NCBI GenBank assembly: GCA_934047225.1
Contig: OW204011.1
Coordinates: 18,302,339 to 18,366,338 of the forward strand
Reading direction: 5' to 3'
DNA: 64,000 nt
Source: Ypsolopha sequella
Taxonomy: Eukaryota; Arthropoda; Insecta; Lepidoptera; Ypsolophidae
The notes below the pieces were generated by a model. It saw only the letters and a program-made list of their open reading frames with translations. It was not told the origin of the DNA and made no database searches. This document shows, in pieces, positions 52,171-63,567 of this stretch. Position 1 is the first letter of the stretch. Each line of letters begins with the position of its first letter. Both the position numbers and the translations under genes were made by a program.

Positions 52171-53077
52171 CCACGTACGCTGATGGGGTGAGCTTCCTGT
52201 GTTATACCAGAAGTTGGTGCCAGACAATCTTGGCTTGATTGACTACTCTGTGGAAGACTGCAAACACCTACGTCACGAAGACACCCCTATCAGGTTTTTA
52301 TATCTGTAGCCTGGCATTTCATAGAATCGGAATCAATCATTTTCTTTCTTAATGTAAAGTTAGATAACGATTGCTTTTAATACCTTAAAGTTATATTTTC
52401 TCTCGACTAGAAGTTATTAATACTTCCGCGAAATTGTAGTTTCTGGGATCCTATAAACTAGTCTTAATATCCAAATTTGAATCCATATTATCGTAAACTA
52501 ATTGCGTCGTTAAAGCTTAAGGAAAACAAAATCCTAAAACAAGATAGACTAGGCATAATTTTCGTGTTGATTTTATAAGTTCCTACGTACCCAATACTCT
52601 TTTTGATATTCTTGTGTTTTATACCATTTTTTTTACTTCAGTTTTGTTATTTTTAGTGTATTAAAAAAAAAACAAATTATATAGTGTCTTTATCCAGATT
52701 TATCTTTTTTTTAGCCAGGCCGAATCGACCGACTTAACAAAATTACACTCGGGATTATAAAATAGCTAACTAATTTTAAAAAGTAATGCTATAATATGTT
52801 TATCAATAATTGTATTTGAGTTTTTTCTTTTTATGTGCTGGTAGTTATGTAGCTTGTTGTGTGTGTTTTTAATAAATAGTATCTTGTGCTGTTGTTAAAA
52901 AAAAAAAAAAACGTGCATTAATTAATTTTAGTACTAAGATTTCTGTGGAAACGATTTTGGTTTTTATTTTATCTATTTTTAATTGTAATTATGTTATAAG
53001 AAAACTGTACGCTTCCTAATAAATAAATAAATAAATTACATATTTATTTATAAAATAATGTTTATTGTTTTTTTTAG
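52171..53077. other. AT-rich non-coding DNA
   Basis: Includes 52200-52310, open on both strands over about 40 codons, and homopolymer runs (A14 or so at about 52897). If the exon at 53078 is real, this is the end of its upstream intron, with a pyrimidine tract before the AG at 53076-53077. I recognise no gene in it. Confidence 0.5.
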
Positions 53078-53395
53078 ACAAACCAAAACCGCCGTATAAT
53101 TTCAAAGTTGCAAGCATTACTATAAATGAAGCTGACGATAGTAAAAGGGATTTTGTGATGAAGTGGACTAATCCTAAAACTGGAAAATTTGTAGCAACAC
53201 TGATAAGTAACAGGGTCGAGATAAAATTACCTAACGGAGAATGGGAGCCCGCGGTGCCGCCACTAATAGCCCTCAACGACCCCAGTGTTCAAGAACAAGA
53301 GCACACATTTATTATGCCTTCTGTGCGAGCAAACTACCGGGTAATCGTGGACAGTAATGGTCATAGCAGTGATCCTAGTACAGAATATTGGTTTT
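53078..53395 (+). CDS. Putative host exon encoding an FN3-like domain
   Basis: The sequence TTTTTTTTTAG precedes ACAAACC, and TGGTTTT precedes GTAAGT: a good acceptor and donor. The exon is 318 bp, exactly 106 codons, and both boundaries are phase 1. It reads DKPKPPYNFKVASI, FVMKWTNPKTGKF, SNRVEIKLPNGEWEPAV, TFIMPSVRANYRVIVDSNG and SSDPSTEYWF. A PP near the start, a W in strand B and the pattern of Y-R-V with NG-S-S-PS at the end fit a fibronectin type III fold, and such domains are often coded by phase 1-1 exons. A membrane receptor or adhesion protein is possible; I cannot name the gene. No other exon was identified. Confidence 0.6.
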
Positions 53396-53473
53396 GTAAG
53401 TACCCAAAGTATATTCAATACTTACATTTACCAACGACTACATGGACTTTACTTTTTAACCTCTTTTCTGTAC

Positions 53474-55252
53474 AGTCATGGTCACTGTACAGTCATGGTC
53501 ACTGTACAGTCTCATGGTCACTGTACAGTCATGGTCACTGTACAGTCATGGTCACTGTACAGTCTCATGGTCACTGTACAGTCATGGTCACTGTACAGTC
53601 ATGGTCACTGTACAGTCATGGTCACTATACAGTCATGGTCACTGTACAATCATGGTCACTGTACAGTCTCATGGTCACTGTACAGTCATGGTCACTGTAC
53701 AGTCATGGTCACTGTACAGTCATGGTCACTGTACAGTCTCATGGTCACTGTACAGTCATGGTCACTGTACAGTCTCATGGTCACTGTACAGTCATGGTCA
53801 CTGTACAGTCATGGTCACTGTACAGTCATGGTCACTGTACAATCATGGTCACTGTACAGTCTCATGGTCACTGTACAGTCATGGTCACTGTACAGTCATG
53901 GTCACTGTACAGTCTCATGGTCACTGTACAGTCATGGTCACTGTACAGTCATGGTCACTGTACAGTCTCATGGTCACTGTACAGTCATGGTCACTGTACA
54001 GTTATGGTCACTGTACAGTCTCATGGTCACTGTACAGTCATGGTCACTGTACAGTCATGGTCACTGTATAGTCTCATGGTCACTGTACAGTCATGGTCAC
54101 TGTACAGTCATGGTCACTGTACAGTCATGGTCACTGTACAGTCTCATGGTCACTGTACAGTCATGGTCACTGTACAGTCATGGTCACTGTACAGTCTCAT
54201 GGTCACTGTACAGTCATGGTCACTGTACAGTCTCATGGTCACTGTACAGTCATGGTCACTGTACAGTCATGGTCACTGTACAGTCTCATGGTCACTGTAC
54301 AGTCATGGTCACTGTACAGTCATGGTCACTGTACAGTCATGGTCACTGTTCAGTCATGGTCACTGTACAGTCATGGTCACTGTACAGTCATGGTCACTGT
54401 ACAGTCATGGTCACTGTACAGTCTCATAGTCACTGTACAGTCATGGTCACTGTACAGTCATGGTCACTGTACAGTCATGGTCAATGTACAGTCTCATGGT
54501 CACTGTACAGTCATGGTCACTGTACAGTCTCATGGTCACTGTACAGTCATGGTCACTGTACAGTCCCATGGTCACTGTACAGTCATGGTCACTGTACAGT
54601 CATGGTCACTGTACAGTCATGGTCACTGTACAGTCATGGTCACTGTACAGTCATGGTCACTGTACAGTCATGGTCACTGTACAGTCATGGTCACTGTACA
54701 GTCATGGTCACTGTACAGTCATGGTCACTGTACAGTCATGGTCAATGTACAGTCTCATGGTCACTGTACAGTCATGGTCACTGTACAGTCTCATGGTCAC
54801 TGTACAGTCATGGTCACTGTACAGTCCCATGGTCACTGTACAGTCATGGTCACTGTACAGTCATGGTCACTGTACAGTCATGGTCACTGTACAGTCATGG
54901 TCACTGTACAATCATGGTGACTGTACAGTCTCATGGTCACTGTACAGTCATGGTCACTGTACAGTCATGGTCACTGTACAGTCATGGTTACTGTACAGTC
55001 ATGGTCACTGTACAGTCTCATGGTCACTGTACAGTCATGGTCACTGTACAGTCTCATGGTCACTGTACAGTCATGGTCACTGTACAGTCATGGTCACTGT
55101 ACAGTCATGGTCACTGTACAGTCATGGTCACTGTACAGTCATGGTCACTGTACAGTCATGGTCACTGTACAGTCATGGTCACTGTACAGTCATGGTCACT
55201 GTACAGTCATGGTCACTGTACAGTCATGGTCACTGTACAGTCATGGTCACTG
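53474..55252. repeat. 17/19-bp minisatellite CAGTCATGGTCACTGTA
   Basis: About 100 tandem units. The basic unit is 17 bp, and many units are 19 bp because TC is repeated (CAGTCTCATGGTCACTGTA). Rare variants (AATCATGG, GTTATGG, CAATGTA, TCCCATGG) allow blocks to be recognised; a pattern of several units around TCAATGTACAGTCTCATGG at 54482 is repeated at 54743, so larger blocks were duplicated. It starts 78 bp after the exon's donor. Long frames in all three phases are only a result of the stop-free unit. Confidence 0.95.
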
Positions 55253-55335
55253 TAAGAAAACATATATCATAGTAGTTTATGCTACAAGGGCGAAAAGGAA
55301 TAAATTACGAGGACGATTTAAAACATAAGCGTAGC
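55253..55335. other. Spacer between two satellites
   Basis: About 80 bases, no gene seen. Confidence 0.6.
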
Positions 55336-56187
55336 ATAGTTATTGCACATTGTCACATACATAGTTATTGCATATTGTCACATACATAGTTATTGCACAT
55401 TGTCACATACATAGTTATTGCACATTGTCACATACATAGTTATTGCAAATTGTCACATACATAGTTATTGCATATTGTCACATACATAGTTATTGCATAT
55501 TGTCACATACATAGTTATTGCATATTGTCACATACATAGTTATTGCACATTGTCACATACATAGTTATTGCATATTGTCACATACATAGTTATTGCATAT
55601 TGTCACATACATAGTTATTGCATATTGTCACATACATAGTTATTGCATATTGTCACATACATAGTTATTGCACATTGTCACATACATAGTTATTGCATAT
55701 TGTCACATACATAGTTATTGCATATTGTCACATACATAGTTATTGCATATTGTCACATACATAGTTATTGCATATTGTCACATACATAGTTATTGCATAT
55801 TGTCACATACATAGTTATTGCATATTGTCACATAGAAGTTATTGCATATTGTCACATATAAAGTTGTTGCATATTGTCACATACATAGTTATTGCATATT
55901 GTCACATACATAGTTATTGCATATTGTCACATACATAGTTATTGCATATTGTCACATACATAGTTATTGCATATTGTCACATACATAGTTATTGCATATT
56001 GTCACATACATAGTTATTGCATATTGTCACATACATAGTTATTGCATATTGTCACATACAAGTTATTGCATATTGTCACATACACAGTTATTGCATATTG
56101 TCACATACATAGTTATTGCATATTGTCACATACATAGTTATTGCACATTGTCACATACATAGTTATTGCATATTGTCACATACATAG
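55336..56187. repeat. 25-bp satellite, block 1
   Basis: About 34 copies of CATAGTTATTGCATATTGTC plus ACATA. Variation is mainly CACATT for CATATT and a few units shortened (ACATACAAGTT). It ends at ATAG (56184-56187), the target duplication of the LTR that follows. Confidence 0.95.
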
Positions 56188-57207
56188 TGTCACGAGCTAG
56201 GTTCTTTAGGTGAGCGGGTCATAAAATGAAGAAAACGACAGTTGCAAATATCAGTTATATAATTTTAAAACAGGTCGTCAAAGAAATTTGTTTGACGATT
56301 AAACAAAACACCTGGAAAACATGCGCGCAGTATCGAGTACTTTTAGCATAACATATGAAAACAATTACGGCAACTATGCACTAATAACAAAATCCTTATG
56401 AAATACCTTAAATATCTAACATAAATTACCGTTATTATACCGGTAGCCTTAATTCTAAAAATAACGGTATGAGTGCCGATAATTTAACTTTGCCTAGTAC
56501 AAGTTATTAAGAAATGAGTTCTTAATTCTATAAGCAACGGCGTAACCACCGATAATGTACTCCAGCGCACTGTAGGCAGTAAATTTAGTCCTTAATGTCA
56601 ATTTAACATGGAATCCCGACACTGATCAACGACACGGACAAATCCGATGGTCAAAGTCCATTACGGGGATTTAGCGGTTACACGAACAATGGACGAAGCA
56701 AGTAGTCTGCCGCGCCGAATTCGCTGTAGGATTCGTGACCTCCACGTTCATTCACGCATGGGTAACTTATGTACCAGAACATTTAGTATTCCGAAATGAG
56801 CGGTTGAGTAAATGTATAGGTACTCACGGCGACGACGGTGACGTTACCAAAACAAGGGTTTTGCAAGTAGTGAAACCCAGAAATCTGACCTTATTGTCCC
56901 CAAACCAGAAAGGGCGTAGCTATAAGCCCAGGTCGAAATTCCACATAACTACACGAATTTATTGTATAGCAGAACTACAATCACTATTTCCGTAGTTGTA
57001 TTTTGAATATTTCACGATTTATTGCAACTCAAAATCTCATTTTACAAGACACAGCCGATGCATCTTTGTTTCTCAATCCAACCACCACCACCGACATTCT
57101 ACCCAAAAAAACTAATCATTTTCCAGTTACCGTCGAGTTCAAAATGTACGGCGGACGTCAAGTGGAAACTCTTAGCGCCATCTAGGGGCGAGTAGCGGGC
57201 CATGACA
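56188..57207. repeat. Solo LTR in the 25-bp satellite
   Basis: 1,020 bp from TGTCACGAGC to GGCCATGACA with a 4-bp duplication ATAG (56184-56187 and 57208-57211), which suggests a Gypsy-type element. The ends are weakly inverted (TGTCA-G, C-TGACA). No coding frame of note; the 86-codon frame at 56735-56995 is not convincing. Orientation is open. Confidence 0.85.
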
Positions 57208-58073
57208 ATAGTTATTGCATATTGTCACATACATAGTTATTGCACATTGTCACATACATAGTTATTGCATATTGTCACATACATAGTTGTTGCATATTGT
57301 CACATACATAGTTATTGCATATTGTCACATACATAGTTATTGCATATTGTCACATACATAGTCATTGCACATTGTCACATACATAGTTATTGCATATTGT
57401 CACATACATAGTTATTGCATATTGTCACATACATAGTTATTGCATATTGTCACATACAAGTTATTGCATATTGTCACATATAAAGTTGTTGCATATTGTC
57501 ACATACATAGTTATTGCATATAGTCACATACATAGTTATTGCATATTGTCACATACATTGTTATTGCATATTGTCACATACACAGTTATTGCATATTGTC
57601 ACATACATAGTTATTGCATATTGTCACATACATAGTTATTGCATATTGTCACATACATAGTTATTGCATATTGTCACATACATAGTTATTGCATATTGTC
57701 ACATACATAGTTATTGCATATTGTCACATACATAGTTATTGCATATTGTCACATACATAGTTATTGCATATTGTCACATACAAGTTATTGCATATTGTCA
57801 CATATAAAGTTGTTGCATATTGTCACATACATAGTTATTGCATATTGTCACATACATAGTTATTGCATATTGTCACATATAAAGTTGTTGCATATTGTCA
57901 CATACATAGTTATTGCATATTGTCACATACATAGTTATTGCATATTGTCACATACAAGTTATTGCATATTGTCACATATAAAGTTGTTGCATATTGTCAC
58001 ATACATAGTTATTGCATATTGTCACATACATAGTTATTGCATATTGTCACATACATAGTTATTGCATATTGTC
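57208..58073. repeat. 25-bp satellite, block 2
   Basis: About 34 units. A group of variants (ACATACAAGTT, then ACATATAAAGTTG, then normal) occurs in block 1 at 55833-55870 and returns at 57458-57490, 57780-57815, 57875-57895 and 57955-57985, so multi-unit blocks were copied. Confidence 0.95.
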
Positions 58074-58109
58074 GAAACTTTCTAGCTATGGACAAATAAT
58101 TAGGAACGG

Positions 58110-60380
58110 GTAAAATAACTTAAGAGGCCAATGCAAAAGGCTCCCAACTACGATTCGAGGCGAGTGCAAAATTGGTCGGAATACTGCCGTCCCTCTCAGG
58201 CGCGCGCGCGCAACTGTGTGTGTGTGTACCATTCATTCATAACCATAACGTCTCGAATGCACTATGTTCATGATTTGCTTTTTTTTGTTTTCTACGTCGG
58301 GGAATCGTAAGTGAACATACCTACTAGTAATATTAGGCGTTTTATGGAAATTCCTCTACAAGTCAATGCCTGTATCTCGAATTATTTATTTATCAAAATA
58401 TAAGGATATCTGGAGATCGAGGCTTTGTAGAGAAAACCTACCTAAAGTAATTGTACCAAGTGCGAGTCGGACCCACAAACCGAGGGTTCCGTACAAACTT
58501 ATAGGTTTAGAAAAAGGGTATTGTATTGACAGGGTACTAAACCCTAAAAAGATTATGATAAATTATTCCAGTTGCAGTTATGAAGTACCAACTTGACACT
58601 TGCGTACAAAAAAAGTAAAATTTAGTAATCAGAAAGATCACTCAACAATCTGGTTTATAGGATTTAGATTTTTACCACACGTTGGTTGTAAGCAGCGGTA
58701 GCTCAGGGGTAGAACGCAGGCCTAGCAATCTTGAGGTTCCAAGTTCGATCCCCGGTCGGATTTGTGCCCGAAGTACGGCGATAGAGCTCACCACCAGAGC
58801 TGTCACATGGACCAAATATAAGCCCTAAGTTGGTCCGTTCAAATAGGACTCGGACCTGGTCCGATGGACTATTATGGTGAGCCCTAAACTCCAGCGGACC
58901 GAACGGACTAGCCCTATTTCGGTAAAAAACCGGTCAGGCCCGAGTTGGTCCGAAACAGTCCGTTAGATTACTTGAATAGAGTTATGCAATAAATGCTTGA
59001 AAAAAATTTGATCGGACTCGGCCTCGCTGGCGCGTTCTCCATCCTCACATGCTCGTTTTTCGGCCTCGCTAGAAAGACACTTGAAGGCTCGGCCTTCGGC
59101 CTCGCCATTAGATCCGAAGAAATGTCCGATCAAATTTTTTTCAAAAAAGTGTCAAATTTAACAATGAATTCGTAATCATCGACCCCATTTGCCCCTTGGT
59201 ACCGAGTTTCAAGCGAATCGGAGCACTTTTTTGGACCTGTCAAAAAATGTCAAAACCTGTCAAATGTCAAATTTTTTTATGCGGTCGGGAAGCCCTTGGC
59301 AAACCGATCACTAAAGTCGAAACCGCAACTCGCTAGGACTTACGGTTCGGGAGATATAGCCGATCAAAGTTTTGGCAAAAATATATTTTTTTTCGACTTT
59401 TTTTTCTTTTTTTTTTCATTTTCAGTTAGAGCTCGTCGAGCCCTTTTCTTAGAGTACCATGAACATGGGTCTAGCTTCAGCCGTTTGGGAGATACGGGCC
59501 GTTAAAGTTTTGACACTGTGGGGGGCTAGATCTCGGCGAGACCTTTTCTTAGACACCCATCAACATGGGTCTAACTCAAGCCGTCTAGGAGATACGGGCG
59601 GTTAAAGTATTGACATTAAAAAAAAAAAAAAAAAAACTTTTTTGGCACCCTATGGGCCGACCCCTAGGGATGTACCACCTTCCGTTCCGAAGATATGGCC
59701 AAAACAATTTTTTTTTCGGTACATCCCTTAAAAAAAAAAGGCAAACAAACACGCATGCATAGCATAGTAAAGTAATCGTCACTGACTGAGTTATGTCAGT
59801 TATCGAGCGAGCAACTAAAGTATAATGCAAAACTATTGTACCCTAACCCAAAGGAGGCCCCAGGCCCAGACGCGCGAATCCACGCGACATCTCTCTATGT
59901 CTCTACTGTGTGAATGTGTGCGTGCGTCAAACAAGATGCGACACAGCTACTAGCCGTTCAGAATTTGTACTGAATACGGGCGTATTTCGTAATACCAAAA
60001 ATGTTGAATGAAAACTTAATGTGTTTTAAATTTCGTTTTAATAATCTGTAACTTGATAACATAGGCTATGTTTCCGCTCGAACAATATCTTACGTTTTGT
60101 TGTTTTTAATACAAAACAAATAAGAAGAAAACGGGTAATTTACGGTGTAAAAATGTGCGAATTGCAAATCGCTGACATTTCGTTTCAGGTTAGTATTTTG
60201 GAAGGAAACATTAGCATGAACCTATAAAAATACTGTCTTAATCAGAATAACAGCATAATTTGGTTGAAATATGCTCGAATTGCAAATGATTTTGGTATTA
60301 CGTTTGTATGGATAATTATATTGGCATCGGCCTCTTAATTTATTGAACTGTATCAGAAACCATTTTAATGAAATAAACAA
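58110..60380. other. Mixed interspersed repeats inside the Tc1-like region
   Basis: No gene. It has a (GC)n/(GT)n stretch (58200-58230), a piece with GTGCGAGTCGGAC and GAGGGTTCCGTAC (58460-58500) that I know as a common dispersed repeat of insects, a tRNA-like segment (58692-58762), GC-rich stretches with CTCGGCCTTCGGCCTCGCC (59088-59106), two related stretches with GAGATACGGGCCGTTAAAG (about 59490 and 59590) and long T and A runs. Confidence 0.5.
58692..58762 (+). tRNA. tRNA-Ala(AGC)-like pseudogene or SINE head
   Basis: Box A TAGCTCAGGGG (58699-58709) and box B GTTCGATCC (58743-58751) are present at normal spacing. The anticodon loop CTAGCAA (58722-58728) gives AGC. The D and anticodon stems pair partly, the T stem poorly, and the acceptor arms do not pair. 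It is therefore not a functional tRNA but a decayed copy or the 5' part of a tRNA-derived SINE. Confidence 0.5.
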
Positions 60381-60422
60381 TACTTATTACAAAACTTTTA
60401 ACACAGCTTACAAAAAGCAGTA

Positions 60423-61442
60423 TTAGTATTTTGTAGGGTGACCGTTGCTCACAATAACTGCTTTGCAGCGACGGGGCATGGAATCTATTAAGTTTTTACA
60501 GGTTTCATCTGAAATATTGTTCCACGATTCGACAAAGGCATCATATAGATCGTTTAAATTGCTCGTCCTTTTCGCAGCCACACTCTTCTTTACTTCTCTC
60601 CAAAGACTTTTGATCGGATTAAGATCTGGACTATTGGCAGGCCAATCTAACACAGTAAATTTTTGATCACTAAGAAACCTTTTAACTGAATGAGCAGTTT
60701 GATTGGGGTTATTATCTTGCTGAAATATCCAGACTACAGGCAACCTCTCCTCAGCATAAGGAAGCATAGTCTCCTCAAATATTTGCTTGTATTTAAATTG
60801 GTCTAGTATACCTCCATTCTTTTTAACTGGCCCAACACCATGACCTGAGACACATCCCCAAACTTTTATGTTTCCTCCCCCATGCTTTACCCCTTTTTTC
60901 GTGAACTTAGGATTCAACGCTTGCTTAGGCGGTCTACGCACATACTGTTAAACATCAGACCCTAGTCTATTTATTTTCGTGTCATCAGAAAATAACACGT
61001 TGTTCCATTGACTTGCTGTCCAGTTGCCATATTTTTTCGCGAACTCTAACCTAGCTTTTCGGTGCACCTTCGTGAGAAGCGGTTCACTCCGGGCGATTCT
61101 TCCAAATAACTTTGCATCAGTTAAGCGACTTCGTACTGTACGTGTAGATACTCCTCCGTCGCCAAAAACTTCCCTCTTTATTTTTCAGAACTCTTGAAAG
61201 GATCAGCCTTTGCTGCACGAACAATCAAAGCATCTTCACGTGATGTTGTTTTTCTAGATTTAGGCTTTCGAGGTACATTATTCGTACCTAGTATTAAACT
61301 TTTTGACGTGATTTACAGCATTAAACACCTTAGTTTTAGAGCACTTCAAATGATCAGCAATCTTTTTATACGACCAATTACGTTCATATAGAGCCATAAT
61401 CATTTTCCGGGTCTATGGAACACAACTCTCCTTTTTGCCCAT
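60423..61442 (-). pseudogene. Tc1-like transposase, inactivated
   Basis: ATG 61442 (MGKKESCVP) is followed by a stop after nine residues. The DNA-binding part is in pieces (ALYERNWSYKKIADHL; SRKTTSREDALIVRAAKAD). The catalytic part reads FSDDTKIN, then WGCVSGHGVGP, FQQDNNPN and WPANSPDLNPIKSLW. The third acidic residue of the DD34E triad (NPIE in the family) is K here. Stops occur near 60950 and elsewhere. The frame from 60941 to TAA 60423 is open. It would have cut and pasted DNA at TA sites. Confidence 0.87.
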
Positions 61443-61813
61443 GATTTTGGAATAATTATGCACTTTCAACTTAGTCAATATAAAGCGATGTAACCATAGA
61501 ATACGCTGGAAACAAAAAAAATGCGATATTCGTTTTCGAAATTCAAGATTAAGAATGATTTTTTTCCGTTCCTAATTATATGTCAAGCGGACAGTACATT
61601 TAAAATACAATAGCAATTCAAGATGAATTGAACTTTTGATAGCAGTGCAATTGTTTTGCATATTGGGTATAAATTGTTAAAGCCTACTAATATAACTGTT
61701 ATTTTGTGTGGTTTAAATTTGTTATCAATAAGTTAATACAAAACTAACAGCTACTTGTTTGTCAAAAATCGACTTTCTTACCAGTCGTTCCTAATTATAT
61801 GACCACAACTGTA

Positions 61814-63019
61814 CATAGTTATTGCATTTGTCACATACATAGTTATTGCATATTGTCACATACATAGTTATTGCACATTGTCACATACATAGTTATTGCA
61901 TATCGTCACATACATAGTTATTGCATATTGTCACATGCATAGTTATTGCACATTGTCACATACATAGTTATTGCACATTGTCACATACACAGTTATTGCA
62001 TATTGTCACATACAAAGTTATTGCATATTGTCACATACATAGTTATTGCACATTGTCACATACATAGTTATTGCATATTGTCATATACATAGTTATTGCA
62101 TATTGTCACATACATAGTTATTGCATATTGTCACATACATAGTTATTGCATATCGTCACATACATAGTTATTGCATATCGTCACATACATAGTTATTGCA
62201 TATTGTCACATACATAGTTATTGCACATTGTCACATACACAGTTATTGCATATTGTCACATACATAGTTATTGTATATTGTCACATACATAGTTATTGCA
62301 CATTGTCACATACATAGTTATTGCATATCGTCACATACATAGTTATTGCATATCGTCACATACATAGTTATTGCATATTGTCACATACATAGTTATTGCA
62401 CATTGTCACATACACAGTTATTGCATATTGTCACATACATAGTTATTGCATATTGTCACATACATAGTTATTGCATATCGTCACATACATAGTTATTGCA
62501 TATTGTCACATACATAGTTATTGCACATTGTCACATACATAGTTATTGCACATTGTCACATACACAGTTATTGCATATTGTCACATACATAGTTATTGCA
62601 CATTGTCACATACATAGTTATTGCACATTGTCACATACATAGTTATTGCATATTGTCACATACATAGTTATTGCATATTGTCACATACATAGTTATTGCA
62701 TATTGTCACATACATAGTTATTGCATATTGTCACATACAAAGTTATTGCATATTGTCACATACATAGTTATTGCATATTGTCACATACATAGTTATTGCA
62801 TATTGTCACATACAAAGTTATTGCATATTGTCACATACATAGTTATTGCATATTGTCACATACACAGTTATTGCATATTGTCACATACATAGTTATTGCA
62901 TATTGTCACATACATAGTTATTGCATATTGTCACATACATAGTTATTGCATATTGTCACATACAAGTTATTGCACATTGTCACATACATAGTTATTGCAT
63001 ATTGTCACATACATAGTTA
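61814..63019. repeat. 25-bp satellite, block 3
   Basis: About 48 units of the same family as blocks 1 and 2, with more CATCGTC and ACACAGTT variants. A set of variants (ATCG, ATCG, normal, CACATT, ACACAG) occurs twice or more (62145-62240 and 62325-62420), so blocks of about 180 bp were duplicated. Confidence 0.95.
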
Positions 63020-63567
63020 ACCCTTAACCACTGACGTGTCATTTTGTTACACTACCACTGACGTACTTACGTCCGGGATACGTACTTAATTTCGAAACCC
63101 TCCTGATGCAACAATGGAGGGTACCTATGGTGATTATTGCAGTGAGTTTGTAAATACACATTTAAATGATATATAAAAGGAGTTATAATATTCATAGAAA
63201 AATATTTATTAATTAACAACCTTAGAAGCAATGAAAGTAACATAGACATTATTTTTAAATCAACACAAAGATATTTTGTTGCAATAGAAATTTCTTTTTT
63301 AAGTTGTATTCATTATTAAGGATGGCTTTAATTAGAAAAAAATCACAATCGCCATAAATCTAATTAAAAGGCACTTTTTAACAGCAGTTGTTGCAGGTTG
63401 GCTTAGAGCACTGCAGTTGTTGCAGCAGTTGTTGCAGGTTGGCTTAGAGCACTGCAAACTGACCGGTTTACAGCAAGCTTGACAGCCTTATCTATCCACT
63501 ATATATATATCCATATATCCAGCAGGAGCCTCTTCACTTATTATTCATTTATTCATTATTATTCATT
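63020..63567. other. Non-coding spacer with a short direct repeat
   Basis: AT-rich; a 43-bp direct repeat containing GCAGGTTGGCTTAGAGCACT lies at 63383-63425 and 63426-63468. No gene seen. Confidence 0.55.

Larger units (their letters stand above)
58074..61811 (-). mobile_element. Tc1-like element, probably with a foreign insertion
   Basis: The right end (61811 inwards, reverse strand) reads CAGTTGTGGTCATATAATT, followed by TAGGAACG; the left end has TAGCTATGGACAAATAATT and TAGGAACG at 58083-58108. Both are joined to the 25-bp satellite and a TA follows the right end. Tc1 elements are usually 1.3-1.7 kb; here 3.7 kb separate the ends, and 58.1-60.4 kb look like other repeats, so a later insertion is likely. 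Its borders were not resolved. Confidence 0.65.

Noticed and set aside
52200..52310. Short exon upstream of the FN3-like exon, ending CTATCAG before GTTTTT
   Set aside because: The open frame leaves two bases at the donor, while the next exon needs one, and the frame that would fit has a stop. It may be part of a dispersed repeat.
53357..55328. Very long frames of up to 632 codons in all three phases over the 17/19-bp minisatellite
   Set aside because: They arise because the repeat unit has no stop codon in any phase. The predicted peptides are only the unit translated again and again, without any domain or a supported start.
56735..56995. 86-codon frame inside the 56188-57207 LTR
   Set aside because: No recognisable motif, no homologous copy in the window, and LTRs rarely encode proteins.
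57390..58058. Frames over the 25-bp satellite (HIVTYIVIAYC-type peptides), also at 62671-62892
   Set aside because: Repeat translation only.
58692..58762. Functional tRNA-Ala gene
   Set aside because: Boxes A and B and an AGC anticodon loop are present, but the acceptor arms do not pair and the T stem has mismatches.
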